This document shows positions 9,616 through 19,065 of a stretch of DNA of 64,000 nt, piece by piece (position 1 is the stretch's first letter; every line of letters starts with the position of its first letter). The position numbers and the translations under genes are program-made. This DNA comes from Chitinophagaceae bacterium (GTDB taxonomy: Bacteria; Bacteroidota; Bacteroidia; Chitinophagales; Chitinophagaceae), in the NCBI GenBank assembly GCA_947457465.1, contig CANGWB010000001.1, positions 1 through 64,000 on the forward strand, read 5' to 3'. The notes under the pieces were generated by a model, which was given only the letters and a program-made list of their open reading frames with translations, was not told the origin of the DNA and ran no database searches.

Positions 9616-9646
9616 TTGAGGGATGAAGGATGAAAAGTGAAAAATT
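9615..9646 (+). repeat. Purine-rich dispersed repeat, copy 1
   Basis: GTTGAGGGATGAAGGATGAA and a following A/G-rich tail begin on the last base of the carB stop codon. The same unit recurs inverted at 33862-33888 and 34115-34141, and in a related form at 33838-33860. Confidence 0.6.
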
Positions 9647-9696
9647 GGACGGAAAGTGTGAGGACATAAGCATATCCCTACGTGTAGTTTGCAGGG

Positions 9697-11145
9697 ATGC
9701 TATCAGGAATGCCGGCTCCGATATATCGGCTGCTTATCCCCTTTGCGATCGGTATCCTTATCAACAACTACTTTTCCGTAACGATAGATCAAAGTCTCTT
9801 GCCGTTACTCGGACTGATCTTCCTGATCGGAACGTTTAATTGTATATCGATCCGCTGGAAATGGCAACTCGCTGCGCTTTCCGGATCTATGATGATCTTA
9901 TTGCCACTGCTCTGTGGCGCTTTTTACACTTCCTTGCGCGATCATCGCCGACAACCTGATTGGATCGGAAATGCATCTCAAACGTCGTCATCATTTCTAT
10001 TGACCTTCAGAGAAGAGCCCGTTCGCACCCGAACCGGTTGGAAATGTGCCGCTGATCTCATCGCCAGCCAACACAATGGAACGATCAATAGAATATCAGG
10101 TGGTGTACTCCTGTATTCGCGAGACCACAACTGCCTGAAAGAGGCTCAACCGGGCATCTCCGCCTGGGTCAACATACATTTTAAGCCGATCCGCAACAAA
10201 CCCGGTAGCAACTTCGATTATGAAACGTACTGCCTGCGAAATAAGATCACACATCAAGGATTCATAGTTGATACCTCAACGATCACGACGCTCCCACAAG
10301 AAAGTTGGAACATCCCCAATCATATGCATACCATTCGGATGCAATTGAAAAAAACTATATACGACAATCTTCCCGATACGATAGATAGCGGCTTGGCCAC
10401 GGCGCTCTTTATCGGTTGGAAAGGCGGATTGGACCCAGACATAAAGCAACAGTATACCCGCACCGGAACCATCCACATCATTGCCATTTCCGGTTTGCAT
10501 ATTTCACTGGTGTTTGAGATCCTGTGGCGATTACTCTATCCGCTGTTGTTTATTCGTGGCGGACAAACGATACGCACCCTATTAACGGTATGCTGCATCT
10601 GGATCTTCTGCTTTCTTGCCGGCGGAGAGGCCTCTGTGTTACGCGCAGGCATCATGTTCACCTTCATACATGCAGGAAGATGGATGGAACGACCCGTTTC
10701 TGGTTTACAAGCGCTGGGATTATCCATGCTGTTTTTGCTTGTGGCCGACCCAGATTGGCTTTTCGACCCTGGCTTTCAACTCTCACACGGAGCGGTATTG
10801 GGTATCCTGCTACTACAACCCAAGCTATCTACCTGGGTCGATCCGATAAACCCATTACTCAAAAGCACCTGGAGTGCCTGCTGTATGACGGTGGCTGCCA
10901 CAATCGGCACCCTTCCATTCACCCTCTATTATTTTCATCAGATTCCATTGTTATTCCTGCCGGCCAACCTGATCGCCGTACCAATCTCTTCGATCATCTT
11001 GATCGGGCTATTTATCCTGATACCGATGTCAGCGGTTTCACCTGCCGCTGAACCGATCAGCCGATGCCTTGAAATTCTTTTAGGACTCATGAATGGATGG
11101 ATCGATCGGCTCGATCGAATCCCCGATATGGTATGGCAATGGTAA
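9697..11145 (+). CDS. ComEC/Rec2-family membrane protein lacking the metallo-beta-lactamase domain
   Basis: ComEC forms the inner-membrane channel for single-stranded DNA uptake in natural transformation. The 482-residue protein shows an N-terminal soluble DUF4131-like region between hydrophobic segments, then the Competence-domain signature GTIHIIAISGLHISLVFE near residue 250 and several membrane segments (LRAGIMFTFIHAGRWM, SHGAVLGILLLQP). It ends after the membrane part at GWIDRLDRIPDMVWQW. Bacteroidota ComEC proteins normally continue for about 200 more residues with a metallo-beta-lactamase-like domain; none follows in any frame before purH. It sits between carB and purH on the same strand. 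Confidence 0.85.
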   Translation: MLSGMPAPIYRLLIPFAIGILINNYFSVTIDQSLLPLLGLIFLIGTFNCISIRWKWQLAALSGSMMILLPLLCGAFYTSLRDHRRQPDWIGNASQTSSSFLLTFREEPVRTRTGWKCAADLIASQHNGTINRISGGVLLYSRDHNCLKEAQPGISAWVNIHFKPIRNKPGSNFDYETYCLRNKITHQGFIVDTSTITTLPQESWNIPNHMHTIRMQLKKTIYDNLPDTIDSGLATALFIGWKGGLDPDIKQQYTRTGTIHIIAISGLHISLVFEILWRLLYPLLFIRGGQTIRTLLTVCCIWIFCFLAGGEASVLRAGIMFTFIHAGRWMERPVSGLQALGLSMLFLLVADPDWLFDPGFQLSHGAVLGILLLQPKLSTWVDPINPLLKSTWSACCMTVAATIGTLPFTLYYFHQIPLLFLPANLIAVPISSIILIGLFILIPMSAVSPAAEPISRCLEILLGLMNGWIDRLDRIPDMVWQW

Positions 11146-11190
11146 ATATCACAACTTATCCCCCACCCTTCTGATGAAGGATTCAACCGA

Positions 11191-11198
11191 TACCTTTG
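11191..11198 (+). promoter_or_regulatory. -7 promoter element of purH
   Basis: TACCTTTG followed by CGG matches TAnnTTTG and lies 23 bases before the ATG at 11222. This supports the downstream start over an in-frame start at 11093 that would overlap comEC. Confidence 0.5.
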
Positions 11199-11221
11199 CG
11201 GAAGCATATTCCCTACACATC

Positions 11222-12748
11222 ATGTCGAAACAAATCAGATCAGCCCTTATCTCTGTTTTTTACAAGGATGGGCTGGAACCGATCGTTGAACAACTGAAAA
11301 AAAATCAGGTAACGATCTACTCCACCGGCGGTACACAAACCTTCTTGGAATCGTTAGGAGCCGAAGTGACTCCGGTAGAATCACTCACCAATTATCCTGC
11401 CATTCTGGGCGGACGGGTAAAGACGCTGCATCCGGTAGTATTCGGTGGCATTCTTGGAAAAAGAAACGATGCCTCGCATGTCAACGAGATGGAGCAATAC
11501 GCGATCCCGGAAATAGACCTAGTGATCGTAAACCTCTATCCATTCGAAGAAACCGTAGCGTCTACTACAGATGAAAAAGCCATCATCGAAAAGATCGATA
11601 TCGGCGGACCATCCATGATACGGGCTGCGGCAAAAAACTATCAGGACCTCACTGTTATTGCTGCGAAGAACGATTATGCCAAGCTGGCTCAGTTACTGGA
11701 GGCGCAAGACGGCTCACTGACCCTGGAGCAACGCCGCGCGTTCGCAGCAAAAGCATTTGAAGTGGTCGCACATTACGATGTGGCGATTGCTCAATATTTC
11801 AATCCCACCGGCGGCACAGAATTCTTCCAAGCACAACCCTTCCCCCAACCGCTCCGATATGGCGAAAATCCGCATCAGTCTGCCACCTTCTACGGCGACC
11901 TCAATGCGCTCTTCGAAAAACTTAACGGAAAAGAACTTTCGTACAATAATCTGGTCGACGCGGAAGCAGCCATCGAGCTGATCCGCGAATTTTCAGTGGA
12001 GTCATCCGGCGAGTACACGTTCGCGATCATTAAACACACGAATGTATGTGGCATCGCAGAACGACCTACCGTATCACAAGCGTGGAAAGATGCATTGGCC
12101 GGTGATCCGGAAAGTGCCTTCGGAGGCATCCTTGTTTGTAATGGAGAGATCGATGCTGCCACCGCCACTGCCATACAAGATATTTTCTTCGAAGTGCTGA
12201 TCGCCACCCAGTTCACACCGGAAGCCCTGGAAATCTTACGCGCCAAAAAGAATCGCATTCTCCTTGCCATGCGCACCTGGCCCAAGATCCGCCAACAAAG
12301 CAAACGCTTACTGAATGGTGTATTGGTCCAATCAATCGATGAGGGGAATTATGCAGAATGGAAAGAAGTAGGCGGCAGAACAACTACCGAATCGGAACAA
12401 AGCGATCTGCGGTTTGCCAACTTGGTTTGTAAACATCTCAAGAGCAATGCCATTGCCCTGGTGAAGCAAAAACAACTGGTGGGAAAAGGTTGCGGACAAA
12501 CCAGTCGCATCGATTCACTTCGTCAGGCCATCGAAAAGGCAAAGCAATTTCAATTCGACCTGAACGGCGCCGTGATGGCCAGTGATGCTTTTTTTCCATT
12601 CAATGACTGCGTACAACTCGGACATCAAGCAGGTATCACGGCCTTCATCCAACCTGGTGGATCCGTTCGGGATAATGATTCCATCGAATACTGTCAACAG
12701 AATCAACTGGCGATGGTGATCACCGGTCAGCGACATTTCAGACACTGA
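11222..12748 (+). CDS. purH: Bifunctional AICAR formyltransferase / IMP cyclohydrolase
   Basis: Catalyses the last two steps of purine synthesis: formyl transfer from 10-formyl-tetrahydrofolate to AICAR, then ring closure to IMP. The 508-residue protein begins with an MGS-like cyclohydrolase domain (STGGTQTFLESLGA, GGRVKTLHP near residue 67) and continues with the transformylase domain, marked by the catalytic IIKHTNVCG near residue 270 and DAFFPFNDC near the C-terminus. The start was chosen because it follows a -7 element and matches family N-termini. The stop overlaps the next ATG by one base (TGATG). Confidence 0.96.
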   Translation: MSKQIRSALISVFYKDGLEPIVEQLKKNQVTIYSTGGTQTFLESLGAEVTPVESLTNYPAILGGRVKTLHPVVFGGILGKRNDASHVNEMEQYAIPEIDLVIVNLYPFEETVASTTDEKAIIEKIDIGGPSMIRAAAKNYQDLTVIAAKNDYAKLAQLLEAQDGSLTLEQRRAFAAKAFEVVAHYDVAIAQYFNPTGGTEFFQAQPFPQPLRYGENPHQSATFYGDLNALFEKLNGKELSYNNLVDAEAAIELIREFSVESSGEYTFAIIKHTNVCGIAERPTVSQAWKDALAGDPESAFGGILVCNGEIDAATATAIQDIFFEVLIATQFTPEALEILRAKKNRILLAMRTWPKIRQQSKRLLNGVLVQSIDEGNYAEWKEVGGRTTTESEQSDLRFANLVCKHLKSNAIALVKQKQLVGKGCGQTSRIDSLRQAIEKAKQFQFDLNGAVMASDAFFPFNDCVQLGHQAGITAFIQPGGSVRDNDSIEYCQQNQLAMVITGQRHFRH

Positions 12749-13755
12749 TGATCTTTGAGAATCTATATGCGATATTGATGCGAGGCGCCCAGCGTTCGAA
12801 AGAATCGTTGGAGGTATTCAATCCGTTTTACTATTACAAACAAGGCACGCGCGGTAAAGCGATCCTGGCCTTGGTGGGGGTGTGTTTGTTTTGGGGACTG
12901 ACCTGGGTGGCCTCCAAAGTTGGTGTGCAATACATGCCGGCCCTGCAACTAGCAGGGATACGACAATTTCTGGCAGGGGCGATCTACGTCTGCTTCTTTC
13001 TGCTCCGCGGCGAACGGTTGCCAAAAGGCAAACAATGGCGTTCTGTTCTAATCCTTAGTTTTTTGAATTTCATGATGAGCAACGGGCTCAGCACGTGGGG
13101 CGTGAAATACATCTCCGCGGGAATGGGCGCCATCATGGGTGCAATCTTTCCGCTCTGGTTGGTGATCATCGGACTCTTCGCCAGCCGTGAAAAACTGCCA
13201 CGCCTGGCACTATTCGGATTACTGCTGGGGTTCGGAGGCGTTTGCACGATCTTCTATGATCACATGAGTGATTTTTTGCTTACGGATTTTCGATTGGGGA
13301 TCGGGTTGTCGTTGATCGCCACGTGGACATGGGCCTTTGCCACCCTATATACAAAACAAGAAGCCCTCACCTTCAATCCCTATTTCAGCCTCGGATTGCA
13401 AATGCTAATCTCGGGCACAACGCTGTTTGTTGTCAGCCGAATCACCGGACAACACATACCCTTTGCTGAAATCTCCTGGAAGGCCTGGAGCTCGATCGCT
13501 TTCCTGATCGTCTTTGGATCGCTGATCGCATTTATCTGCTACTTATATGCCTTGCAAAATCTGCCAACAGAACAAGCATCCATCTACGCGTATGTCAATC
13601 CCATCGTAGCCGCGATCTGTGGCTGGCTCTATTTCAATGATCACATCACTCCCTACATGATCGTCGGAACGATCATCACCTTACTCGGTGTGTACTTGGT
13701 AAATAAAGCTTTTCGAATCAGTCCGGCAGAACAACCCGAACCGGAAGGGGTCTAA
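12748..13755 (+). CDS. EamA-family (DMT) transporter
   Basis: A 335-residue inner-membrane protein of the drug/metabolite transporter superfamily. Two EamA repeats are visible, about residues 38-160 and 185-325, giving about ten membrane segments. Typical motifs are FWGLTWVASKVGV in the first repeat and AYVNPIVAAICGWLYFND in the second. The substrate cannot be told from sequence; export of amino acids or related metabolites is common in the family. It is translationally coupled to purH by a TGATG overlap and converges with the deacetylase, sharing CTAA for both stops. Confidence 0.85.
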   Translation: MIFENLYAILMRGAQRSKESLEVFNPFYYYKQGTRGKAILALVGVCLFWGLTWVASKVGVQYMPALQLAGIRQFLAGAIYVCFFLLRGERLPKGKQWRSVLILSFLNFMMSNGLSTWGVKYISAGMGAIMGAIFPLWLVIIGLFASREKLPRLALFGLLLGFGGVCTIFYDHMSDFLLTDFRLGIGLSLIATWTWAFATLYTKQEALTFNPYFSLGLQMLISGTTLFVVSRITGQHIPFAEISWKAWSSIAFLIVFGSLIAFICYLYALQNLPTEQASIYAYVNPIVAAICGWLYFNDHITPYMIVGTIITLLGVYLVNKAFRISPAEQPEPEGV

Positions 13756-15053
13756 CGCGTAAGCGACTTCACCCATTGCACATATCGATCACCCCACCCG
13801 GCAAATCGTTTTTGACTGCCCAGAAAAATATTATGCCAGATGGTGATCATTTGTCCGTTTACCAACCGTACTAGTTTTTCCAACTCCCTCCACTCGATCT
13901 CAGCTTCATCCACCGATTGCTTCCATTCGAAATAAGAATTGGCCTCCATATAACAGAATGGATGAATCCTCAATGAGGTGTTGGTGTTTCTAGATAGATC
14001 GAACCATTGAAAGGGTCTGGACGTCCCGGCCCGAAATCCATTCACCGACCCATATCCCATTGAATAATCGTCCGTGATGCCAGCATCGATCAGCTGATGA
14101 TAAGTCGTCGGTAAATGAAAACGGATATAATGCTGCCTCGACTGATGAACCAGTCGATTGATAACCGCCTCGAGGGATTTTTTCTCTTCGTTCAATAAAG
14201 CATACTGATCACCAGTTTGCCAAGAAGGATGTAATCCGATAGCAGACCAAGCTTCAAGGGAGCGGATCAATCGCTGTTGTTCCGGATACCTAGGTGAGAA
14301 GTTTTTATCGTACGGTCCATTTTTTTCTCCGGCATGTATAAAACAGATCGGGCGATCGCCGATGGAGGCATGCAACTGTTCGAGACTGGAAAAGGAATCA
14401 TACGGATCCCTTTGAAGTCGAAGTAAAGTTCTAACTCGTTCACCGATCCAGCCGATACGGCCATAGCAAAAGTCACGAAGGATGCCGCCCAGTTGTTTCC
14501 AAACAGGTTTATACTGATACGCGTACGACTCGTCAATATCATAGGTAGCCAGGTGCCGGAATTGATTCAACTTGGTGATCAATTCAGGGAAATAGGATCG
14601 AAGACAAAGCATAAACTGCTTCATCCACTCATCTACGATCGGACGATGAAGAAATTCATTCTGGAAGGCGATGGATTGTTCATGGGCATACCGTCCGTAC
14701 ATATCCCGCTTAAAAGAGAGATACTCTTCGTACCGAACGATCAAATAAAAAGAAGCTCCCAACAGATCGAATCCCATATCACCTCGTCCACAGAAAAAAA
14801 TAGGGAAGCTTCCATTCGTGGATACCGTAATGGGGATCGTGTGAATATCCTCTTCGAATAAGATTGAATGCGGCTCGATCCAACATTCTTTATCGGTGAT
14901 CCGCTGTGCACTGTAATTAATCCGGGCACCTGTATATGAATGAAAATAATCGACTGAATCGTTCAGTTCGATGGCTTCGTGCAGATGATGCTCTTGAAAC
15001 CACTCCACGATGTATCGCAATCGCGGCGTTATGGTATGCGCATAGAGAAGCAA
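13752..15053 (-). CDS. DUF7033-type polysaccharide deacetylase-like protein
   Basis: A 433-residue protein with an N-terminal region typical of Bacteroidota proteins that precede a polysaccharide-deacetylase fold (DUF7033-like), then a NodB-like barrel. Possible catalytic elements are YDIDES near residue 172, GLHPSWQ near 258, RFHLPTTY near 296 and IWHN near 411. The family removes N- or O-acetyl groups from glycans with a bound divalent metal. No signal peptide is seen. It is the last gene of the minus-strand mutY-gldE-gldD operon, starting six bases after lutB. The substrate is unknown. Confidence 0.75.
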   Translation of the reverse strand: MLLYAHTITPRLRYIVEWFQEHHLHEAIELNDSVDYFHSYTGARINYSAQRITDKECWIEPHSILFEEDIHTIPITVSTNGSFPIFFCGRGDMGFDLLGASFYLIVRYEEYLSFKRDMYGRYAHEQSIAFQNEFLHRPIVDEWMKQFMLCLRSYFPELITKLNQFRHLATYDIDESYAYQYKPVWKQLGGILRDFCYGRIGWIGERVRTLLRLQRDPYDSFSSLEQLHASIGDRPICFIHAGEKNGPYDKNFSPRYPEQQRLIRSLEAWSAIGLHPSWQTGDQYALLNEEKKSLEAVINRLVHQSRQHYIRFHLPTTYHQLIDAGITDDYSMGYGSVNGFRAGTSRPFQWFDLSRNTNTSLRIHPFCYMEANSYFEWKQSVDEAEIEWRELEKLVRLVNGQMITIWHNIFLGSQKRFAGWGDRYVQWVKSLTR

Positions 15054-15059
15054 GGGTGA

Positions 15060-16460
15060 TCAGCGATTTTTATTTCGCTCCTTCCAGAGTTGATTGAAGC
15101 TTTTGGCCGGGAACTCGAGATTTCCTCGTTGAGCCGTCCACGCACTGGCCAGTCCGTTCACCACCTTATTCTTAATCTTTCCATTCGCCAGGTTCATCCA
15201 ACTGCGATGCAGCATGCCCTGTTTCCAAAGTTTCCAGGCGATCCGTTCCACGATCGGACCTTCCTGCTTAACCGCCACGGTATGCCGGTTGTGCAATAAC
15301 AATTCATGTAGGTTGATTCGAACCGCACAGACCTCTGTACAATTACCACAAAGCGAGGAAGCTTCACTGAGATGCTTCCATTCACCAAGGGCCTTTAGGT
15401 TGGGAGTGATCACCGAACCGATCGGTCCGCTATACGTAGTGCCGTATGCATGGCCGCCGATATTTTTGTAAATGGGACAAGCATTGAGGCAAGCACCGCA
15501 TCGAATGCAATACAAGCTTTCACGCTGTTTGGGGTCGGCCAGGATATTGGTTCGACCATTATCCAGCAGGATCACATAAAGTTCTTCCGGTCCGTCTGTC
15601 TCCTTTGGTTGTTTGGGCCCTGTCACTAACGTATTGTAAACGGTCAGTTGCTGTCCGGTTCCGTAGGTTGCCAATAAAGGCCAAAACAGATCCAAGTCCG
15701 CCAGCGAGGGGATCATTTTTTCAATACCGGCGACAACGATATGTGTTTTGGGCCAAGCACAACTCAGGCGGGCATTTCCTTCATTTTCCGTAATGGCAAT
15801 GCCTCCTATATCGGCGATCAGAAAATTAGCACCGGTGACACCAATCTCCGCCTCCACATATTTTTCGCGCAAAATGGCACGGGCAGTAAGCGTGAGTTCT
15901 GTCGGCGTTGCCTTCGGATCAGTTCCCAATTTTTCAGCAAAAAGTTTAGCTACATCTTCTTTGCTTTTGTGCATCGCCGGGGTGACGATGTGATAAGGCG
16001 CTTCTCCATCCAGTTGCTGAATGTATTCACCCAAGTCTGTTTCAATAGAATCTACGCCGATGGTTTTTAGAAAATCATTCAGGTGGATCTCTTCTGTTAC
16101 CATGCTCTTGCTCTTGACGAGCGTACGGCAATTCTTCTCCTTACAGATCTTTTGTATCGCAGCTTGCGCCTGTGCAACATCTTCTGCCCAGATGACTTTA
16201 GCGCCCCTTCGAAGCAACTGGGCTTCAAAATCCTCCAGGTATCTATCCAGATTCTCAATCGCCTTCCATTTGCGGTTTTTGGCGCGCTCACGGGCACCCA
16301 TCAAGTCGCTGTATTGCGCTTTGCCCTTGGGTACGGCCGCATCGTATCGCCCGATGTTGAAGTTGATCTTTCGGCGATGCTCACGGTCTGACGACTTCAC
16401 GGCACTACGTGCCAGGAAAGTGGATTTGATCTCGGTACCGGTTTGCTCGTTGATCGCCAT
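15060..16460 (-). CDS. lutB: LutB/LldF-type iron-sulfur LUD protein
   Basis: Iron-sulfur electron carrier of the L-lactate oxidation complex in species where it has been studied. The 466-residue protein has an N-terminal LUD domain (SKSMVTEEIHLN near residue 117, ADIGGIAITENEGNARL near 216). Two cysteine clusters follow: CxxCxxCxxxCP at about 318-329 and CxxCxxxC at about 371-378 (the usual proline after the last Cys is alanine). The ATG at 16460 was preferred over an upstream start inside DUF3109. The gene lies in the gldE-gldD operon, away from the lutC-like gene at 2182. Confidence 0.88.
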   Translation of the reverse strand: MAINEQTGTEIKSTFLARSAVKSSDREHRRKINFNIGRYDAAVPKGKAQYSDLMGARERAKNRKWKAIENLDRYLEDFEAQLLRRGAKVIWAEDVAQAQAAIQKICKEKNCRTLVKSKSMVTEEIHLNDFLKTIGVDSIETDLGEYIQQLDGEAPYHIVTPAMHKSKEDVAKLFAEKLGTDPKATPTELTLTARAILREKYVEAEIGVTGANFLIADIGGIAITENEGNARLSCAWPKTHIVVAGIEKMIPSLADLDLFWPLLATYGTGQQLTVYNTLVTGPKQPKETDGPEELYVILLDNGRTNILADPKQRESLYCIRCGACLNACPIYKNIGGHAYGTTYSGPIGSVITPNLKALGEWKHLSEASSLCGNCTEVCAVRINLHELLLHNRHTVAVKQEGPIVERIAWKLWKQGMLHRSWMNLANGKIKNKVVNGLASAWTAQRGNLEFPAKSFNQLWKERNKNR

Positions 16461-16468
16461 ATCTAAAA

Positions 16469-17071
16469 TTACTCCTTGAAATCGATTTCTTCCCAATCTC
16501 CCTTGGCAATCGTATCCAAGGCTTCATAAACCTCCTCCCCGTATTTACGTACGATCGGTTCGCGCAGAAACGCGTAAACCGGCACCTGCAGGGCTTCCCC
16601 ATTCAGACAGCCGGGTTTGCAGATCTCCGTGCGGGGCTCATAGTTCAGCCGCTCATAATCGCCATACTTCCCTTTTTTCGCCACGATCGGATAGAGATGG
16701 CAGCTGACAGGTTTCTTCCAACTGATCTTGCCATCCAGATAAGCTTGTTCGAAGGCACAATGGATCACTCCGTTGGCACGGCGAATGGCAAAGGCGCAGA
16801 TCTCATTATCGGCATCCACCGTGGGGGTCACCCAGCCAAACTCTTCGTGATAGACATATTTTCCTTTCTTATCGATCTCCGAGAGATATTGCTCACACAA
16901 GTAAGGCTTCACTGTTTCAAACACGTCATCGATGATCTGTTTTTCTTCATCCTCCAGTGGCGCACCTGCCGCTCCTTCTTCACAGCAGGCACCCTTGCAA
17001 CGAGCAATGTCGCATACGAACTTTTTCTCGATGATGTCTTCGCTGATGAGCAGGTTTTCAATGACGATCAT
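16469..17071 (-). CDS. DUF3109 cysteine-rich protein
   Basis: A 200-residue cytoplasmic protein of the DUF3109 family, common in Bacteroidota. It carries an N-terminal cysteine cluster (CDIARCKGACCEEG, near residues 19-32) and further cysteines in CAFAIRRANGVIHCAFEQA and CHLYPIV, suggesting bound zinc or an iron-sulfur cluster (inference). The start overlaps the gldD stop by four bases (ATGA) and lutB follows nine bases later, so it is made with the gliding and LutB proteins. The function is not known. Confidence 0.85.
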   Translation of the reverse strand: MIVIENLLISEDIIEKKFVCDIARCKGACCEEGAAGAPLEDEEKQIIDDVFETVKPYLCEQYLSEIDKKGKYVYHEEFGWVTPTVDADNEICAFAIRRANGVIHCAFEQAYLDGKISWKKPVSCHLYPIVAKKGKYGDYERLNYEPRTEICKPGCLNGEALQVPVYAFLREPIVRKYGEEVYEALDTIAKGDWEEIDFKE

Positions 17072-17682
17072 GGCTGAGGGGATTGGGTGCGGTCGGACCA
17101 TTGCAACGTATTGATGAGATGCAAAAGGTCCTTTTTCAAAAAATCATTGACAATTCCCAATGAATCAGCGTTAGGGGTAGCGTCAAAGTACAATGCCCCG
17201 CGTAAGAAATGACGAGTGGAATCAGTCAAGAAGAATTGATTGGCGGTAGCGGTATTACCACCCAGGGAAAAATAAATTCCTTCTACGCCATTGGGCGTTT
17301 TCATCAAACTATCCTCGATCCGGTTGGCCACATCCACGTGTTGCTGATAGGCCAGGCGGTAACCATCGCGCACCAACGAATCGAATGTATATTGTCCGCC
17401 TACCGGTTTGTAGCTGATATAGATGCGCCCATTGAAGGAGGGGAAATCAATGTTGATCCACCAGTCCTCCGCGCGATCATCGAAGAATGTTGAATCCTTG
17501 ATCACATTTGCATACACCGGATATTCGAATCGATAGGGATAACCTGGTTTCTCGAATAACTGATAGCCTTTAGTCGGTAGATCGATCCGATAATAACCAC
17601 GTTTCTTGCCTACGTTATAGGGCCGATTGCAAGCGATTGCCACAACACAGAGGATGGTCAATATCGTGATCAGTTTGTTCAT
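17068..17682 (-). CDS. gldD: Gliding motility lipoprotein GldD
   Basis: Lipoprotein required for gliding and type IX secretion in Flavobacterium johnsoniae. It has 204 residues with a lipoprotein signal ending VVAIAC (Cys18). The GldD hallmark GYYRIDLP follows near residue 29, then PYRFEYPVYANV and WINIDFPSFNGRIYISYK. The start overlaps the gldE stop and its stop overlaps the DUF3109 start, both by four bases, so translation is coupled along the operon. The gldE-gldD order is as in other gliding Bacteroidota. Confidence 0.93.
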   Translation of the reverse strand: MNKLITILTILCVVAIACNRPYNVGKKRGYYRIDLPTKGYQLFEKPGYPYRFEYPVYANVIKDSTFFDDRAEDWWINIDFPSFNGRIYISYKPVGGQYTFDSLVRDGYRLAYQQHVDVANRIEDSLMKTPNGVEGIYFSLGGNTATANQFFLTDSTRHFLRGALYFDATPNADSLGIVNDFLKKDLLHLINTLQWSDRTQSPQP

Positions 17683-19022
17683 GCTACGGAGCCTGTCAGT
17701 ATTTGTACCTGTACTTGTTGAATGCGGTTCTGCTCGATCTGCAATACGGTAAAACGAAAATCTCCGGAAACGATCGAATCATCCGGCTTCGGAAAGCCGC
17801 CTGCAAGTTCGAGTACGAGTCCGGCTACCGTATCACTTTCCCCTTTGACGCCATCGAATGTATCGATAGGTTGCTGCATAAAGCGGCAGGCTTCCGTCAG
17901 TGCTGTTTTTCCATCGATCAGAAAGGTTGAATCGTTCACTCGCTGCAATCCGATGTGCTCGTCATCGAATTCATCCTGTATTTCCCCGATCACCTCCTCC
18001 AGTACATCTTCCATCGTCACAATGCCGCTGGTTCCCCCGAATTCATCCACCACGACCGCAAAGTGTACGCGACGTTGTTGAAATTCCTGAAATAAGTCCT
18101 CGATGGGTTTTTGCTCAGGGACGAAGAAAGGCGGTCGCAGCAAGCGAGTCCAATCTGCTTTCCCGGAACGGAGAAAAGGCAATAGCTCCTTGGTATGAAG
18201 AATGCCGACGATCTCATCGAGACTCTCTTTATAAACAGGCAAGCGGGAGTAGTGCAAGGATTCGATCTGTTGCACAAGTTGATCGAAAGGTGTGTTGATT
18301 TCGATTCCGCTTACATCCAACCGAGCTTTCATGATCTGGCGTACGCTGATGTCACCAAAGCGGATCACACCCCGCAAAATGTTACGCTCGTCGGGTGTTG
18401 TAGCATCAGGCACATCCTCATCGAGGGCATCATCCAGTTTTTGTTTATCGGTCTTATCTGCACCGGCAAGTTGTCCGATCCGATCGGCCAAGGAAACCAA
18501 TTGTAAACTAGGCTGTCGAAGCAAGCGGTGTAGTCCGTCGATCAACCAGGAGCTGTCCAATGCATAACGAAGATTATTCTGTGTTGCCCATACTTTCGGT
18601 AGTACCCGAACAAGAAAGATCAAACCGATAGAAAGGATCAATACTTTGATCAGCCATAGCAAGGCGAGCGGGCGGACCACCGCAGCCAGTTGATCGGTCA
18701 ATAAAAAATTACCGAGTAAAATGATACAGATATTGAGAAAGGTACCGGCCGTCAGCAGCGAAACATACACAGTCTTCGGTTCATCCAGCAAACGAAGTAC
18801 TCGCTTGGCGGCGGGAGTGGATTTGGTTTTCATCCAATCCAGATCCGATTTATTCAAAGAGAAAAGAGCGACTTCATAGCCAGATAGGAAAAAGCTCATC
18901 AACAGAGTGATCAGCAGAAGTGCAAGCGAAACGGTAAGACCGGGCGCCGGCAGGGAAAGAAGCGTTTGAAAGAAATTGAATGATAAGGGGGTCGTATCCA
19001 ATCGGGGTCCTCCCGGGTTCAT
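17679..19022 (-). CDS. gldE: Gliding motility-associated membrane protein GldE (CNNM/CBS family)
   Basis: Membrane protein of the HlyC/CorC-like family, linked genetically to GldD in gliding. It has 447 residues from ATG 19022. A CNNM-like transmembrane domain spans about residues 15-165 with several hydrophobic segments, followed by a CBS pair (VRQIMKARLDVSGIE near 212, VVVDEFGGTSGIVTMEDVLEEVIGEI near 315) and a C-terminal CorC/HlyC domain. A TTG 15 bases upstream is possible but adds nothing conserved. It lies between mutY and gldD. Confidence 0.92.
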   Translation of the reverse strand: MNPGGPRLDTTPLSFNFFQTLLSLPAPGLTVSLALLLITLLMSFFLSGYEVALFSLNKSDLDWMKTKSTPAAKRVLRLLDEPKTVYVSLLTAGTFLNICIILLGNFLLTDQLAAVVRPLALLWLIKVLILSIGLIFLVRVLPKVWATQNNLRYALDSSWLIDGLHRLLRQPSLQLVSLADRIGQLAGADKTDKQKLDDALDEDVPDATTPDERNILRGVIRFGDISVRQIMKARLDVSGIEINTPFDQLVQQIESLHYSRLPVYKESLDEIVGILHTKELLPFLRSGKADWTRLLRPPFFVPEQKPIEDLFQEFQQRRVHFAVVVDEFGGTSGIVTMEDVLEEVIGEIQDEFDDEHIGLQRVNDSTFLIDGKTALTEACRFMQQPIDTFDGVKGESDTVAGLVLELAGGFPKPDDSIVSGDFRFTVLQIEQNRIQQVQVQILTGSVA

Positions 19023-19065
19023 TCTGTTACGAACCAAGAGGCATTACAAAAATATCTGTTTTCGG

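Noticed and set aside
11146-11221. Frameshift remnant of the ComEC C-terminal domain
   Set aside because: Only 76 bases remain before purH and none of the three frames shows metallo-beta-lactamase motifs, so this is a true shorter gene, not a broken one.
12515-12745. Minus-strand frame inside the purH 3' end
   Set aside because: Shadow frame in a conserved catalytic domain.
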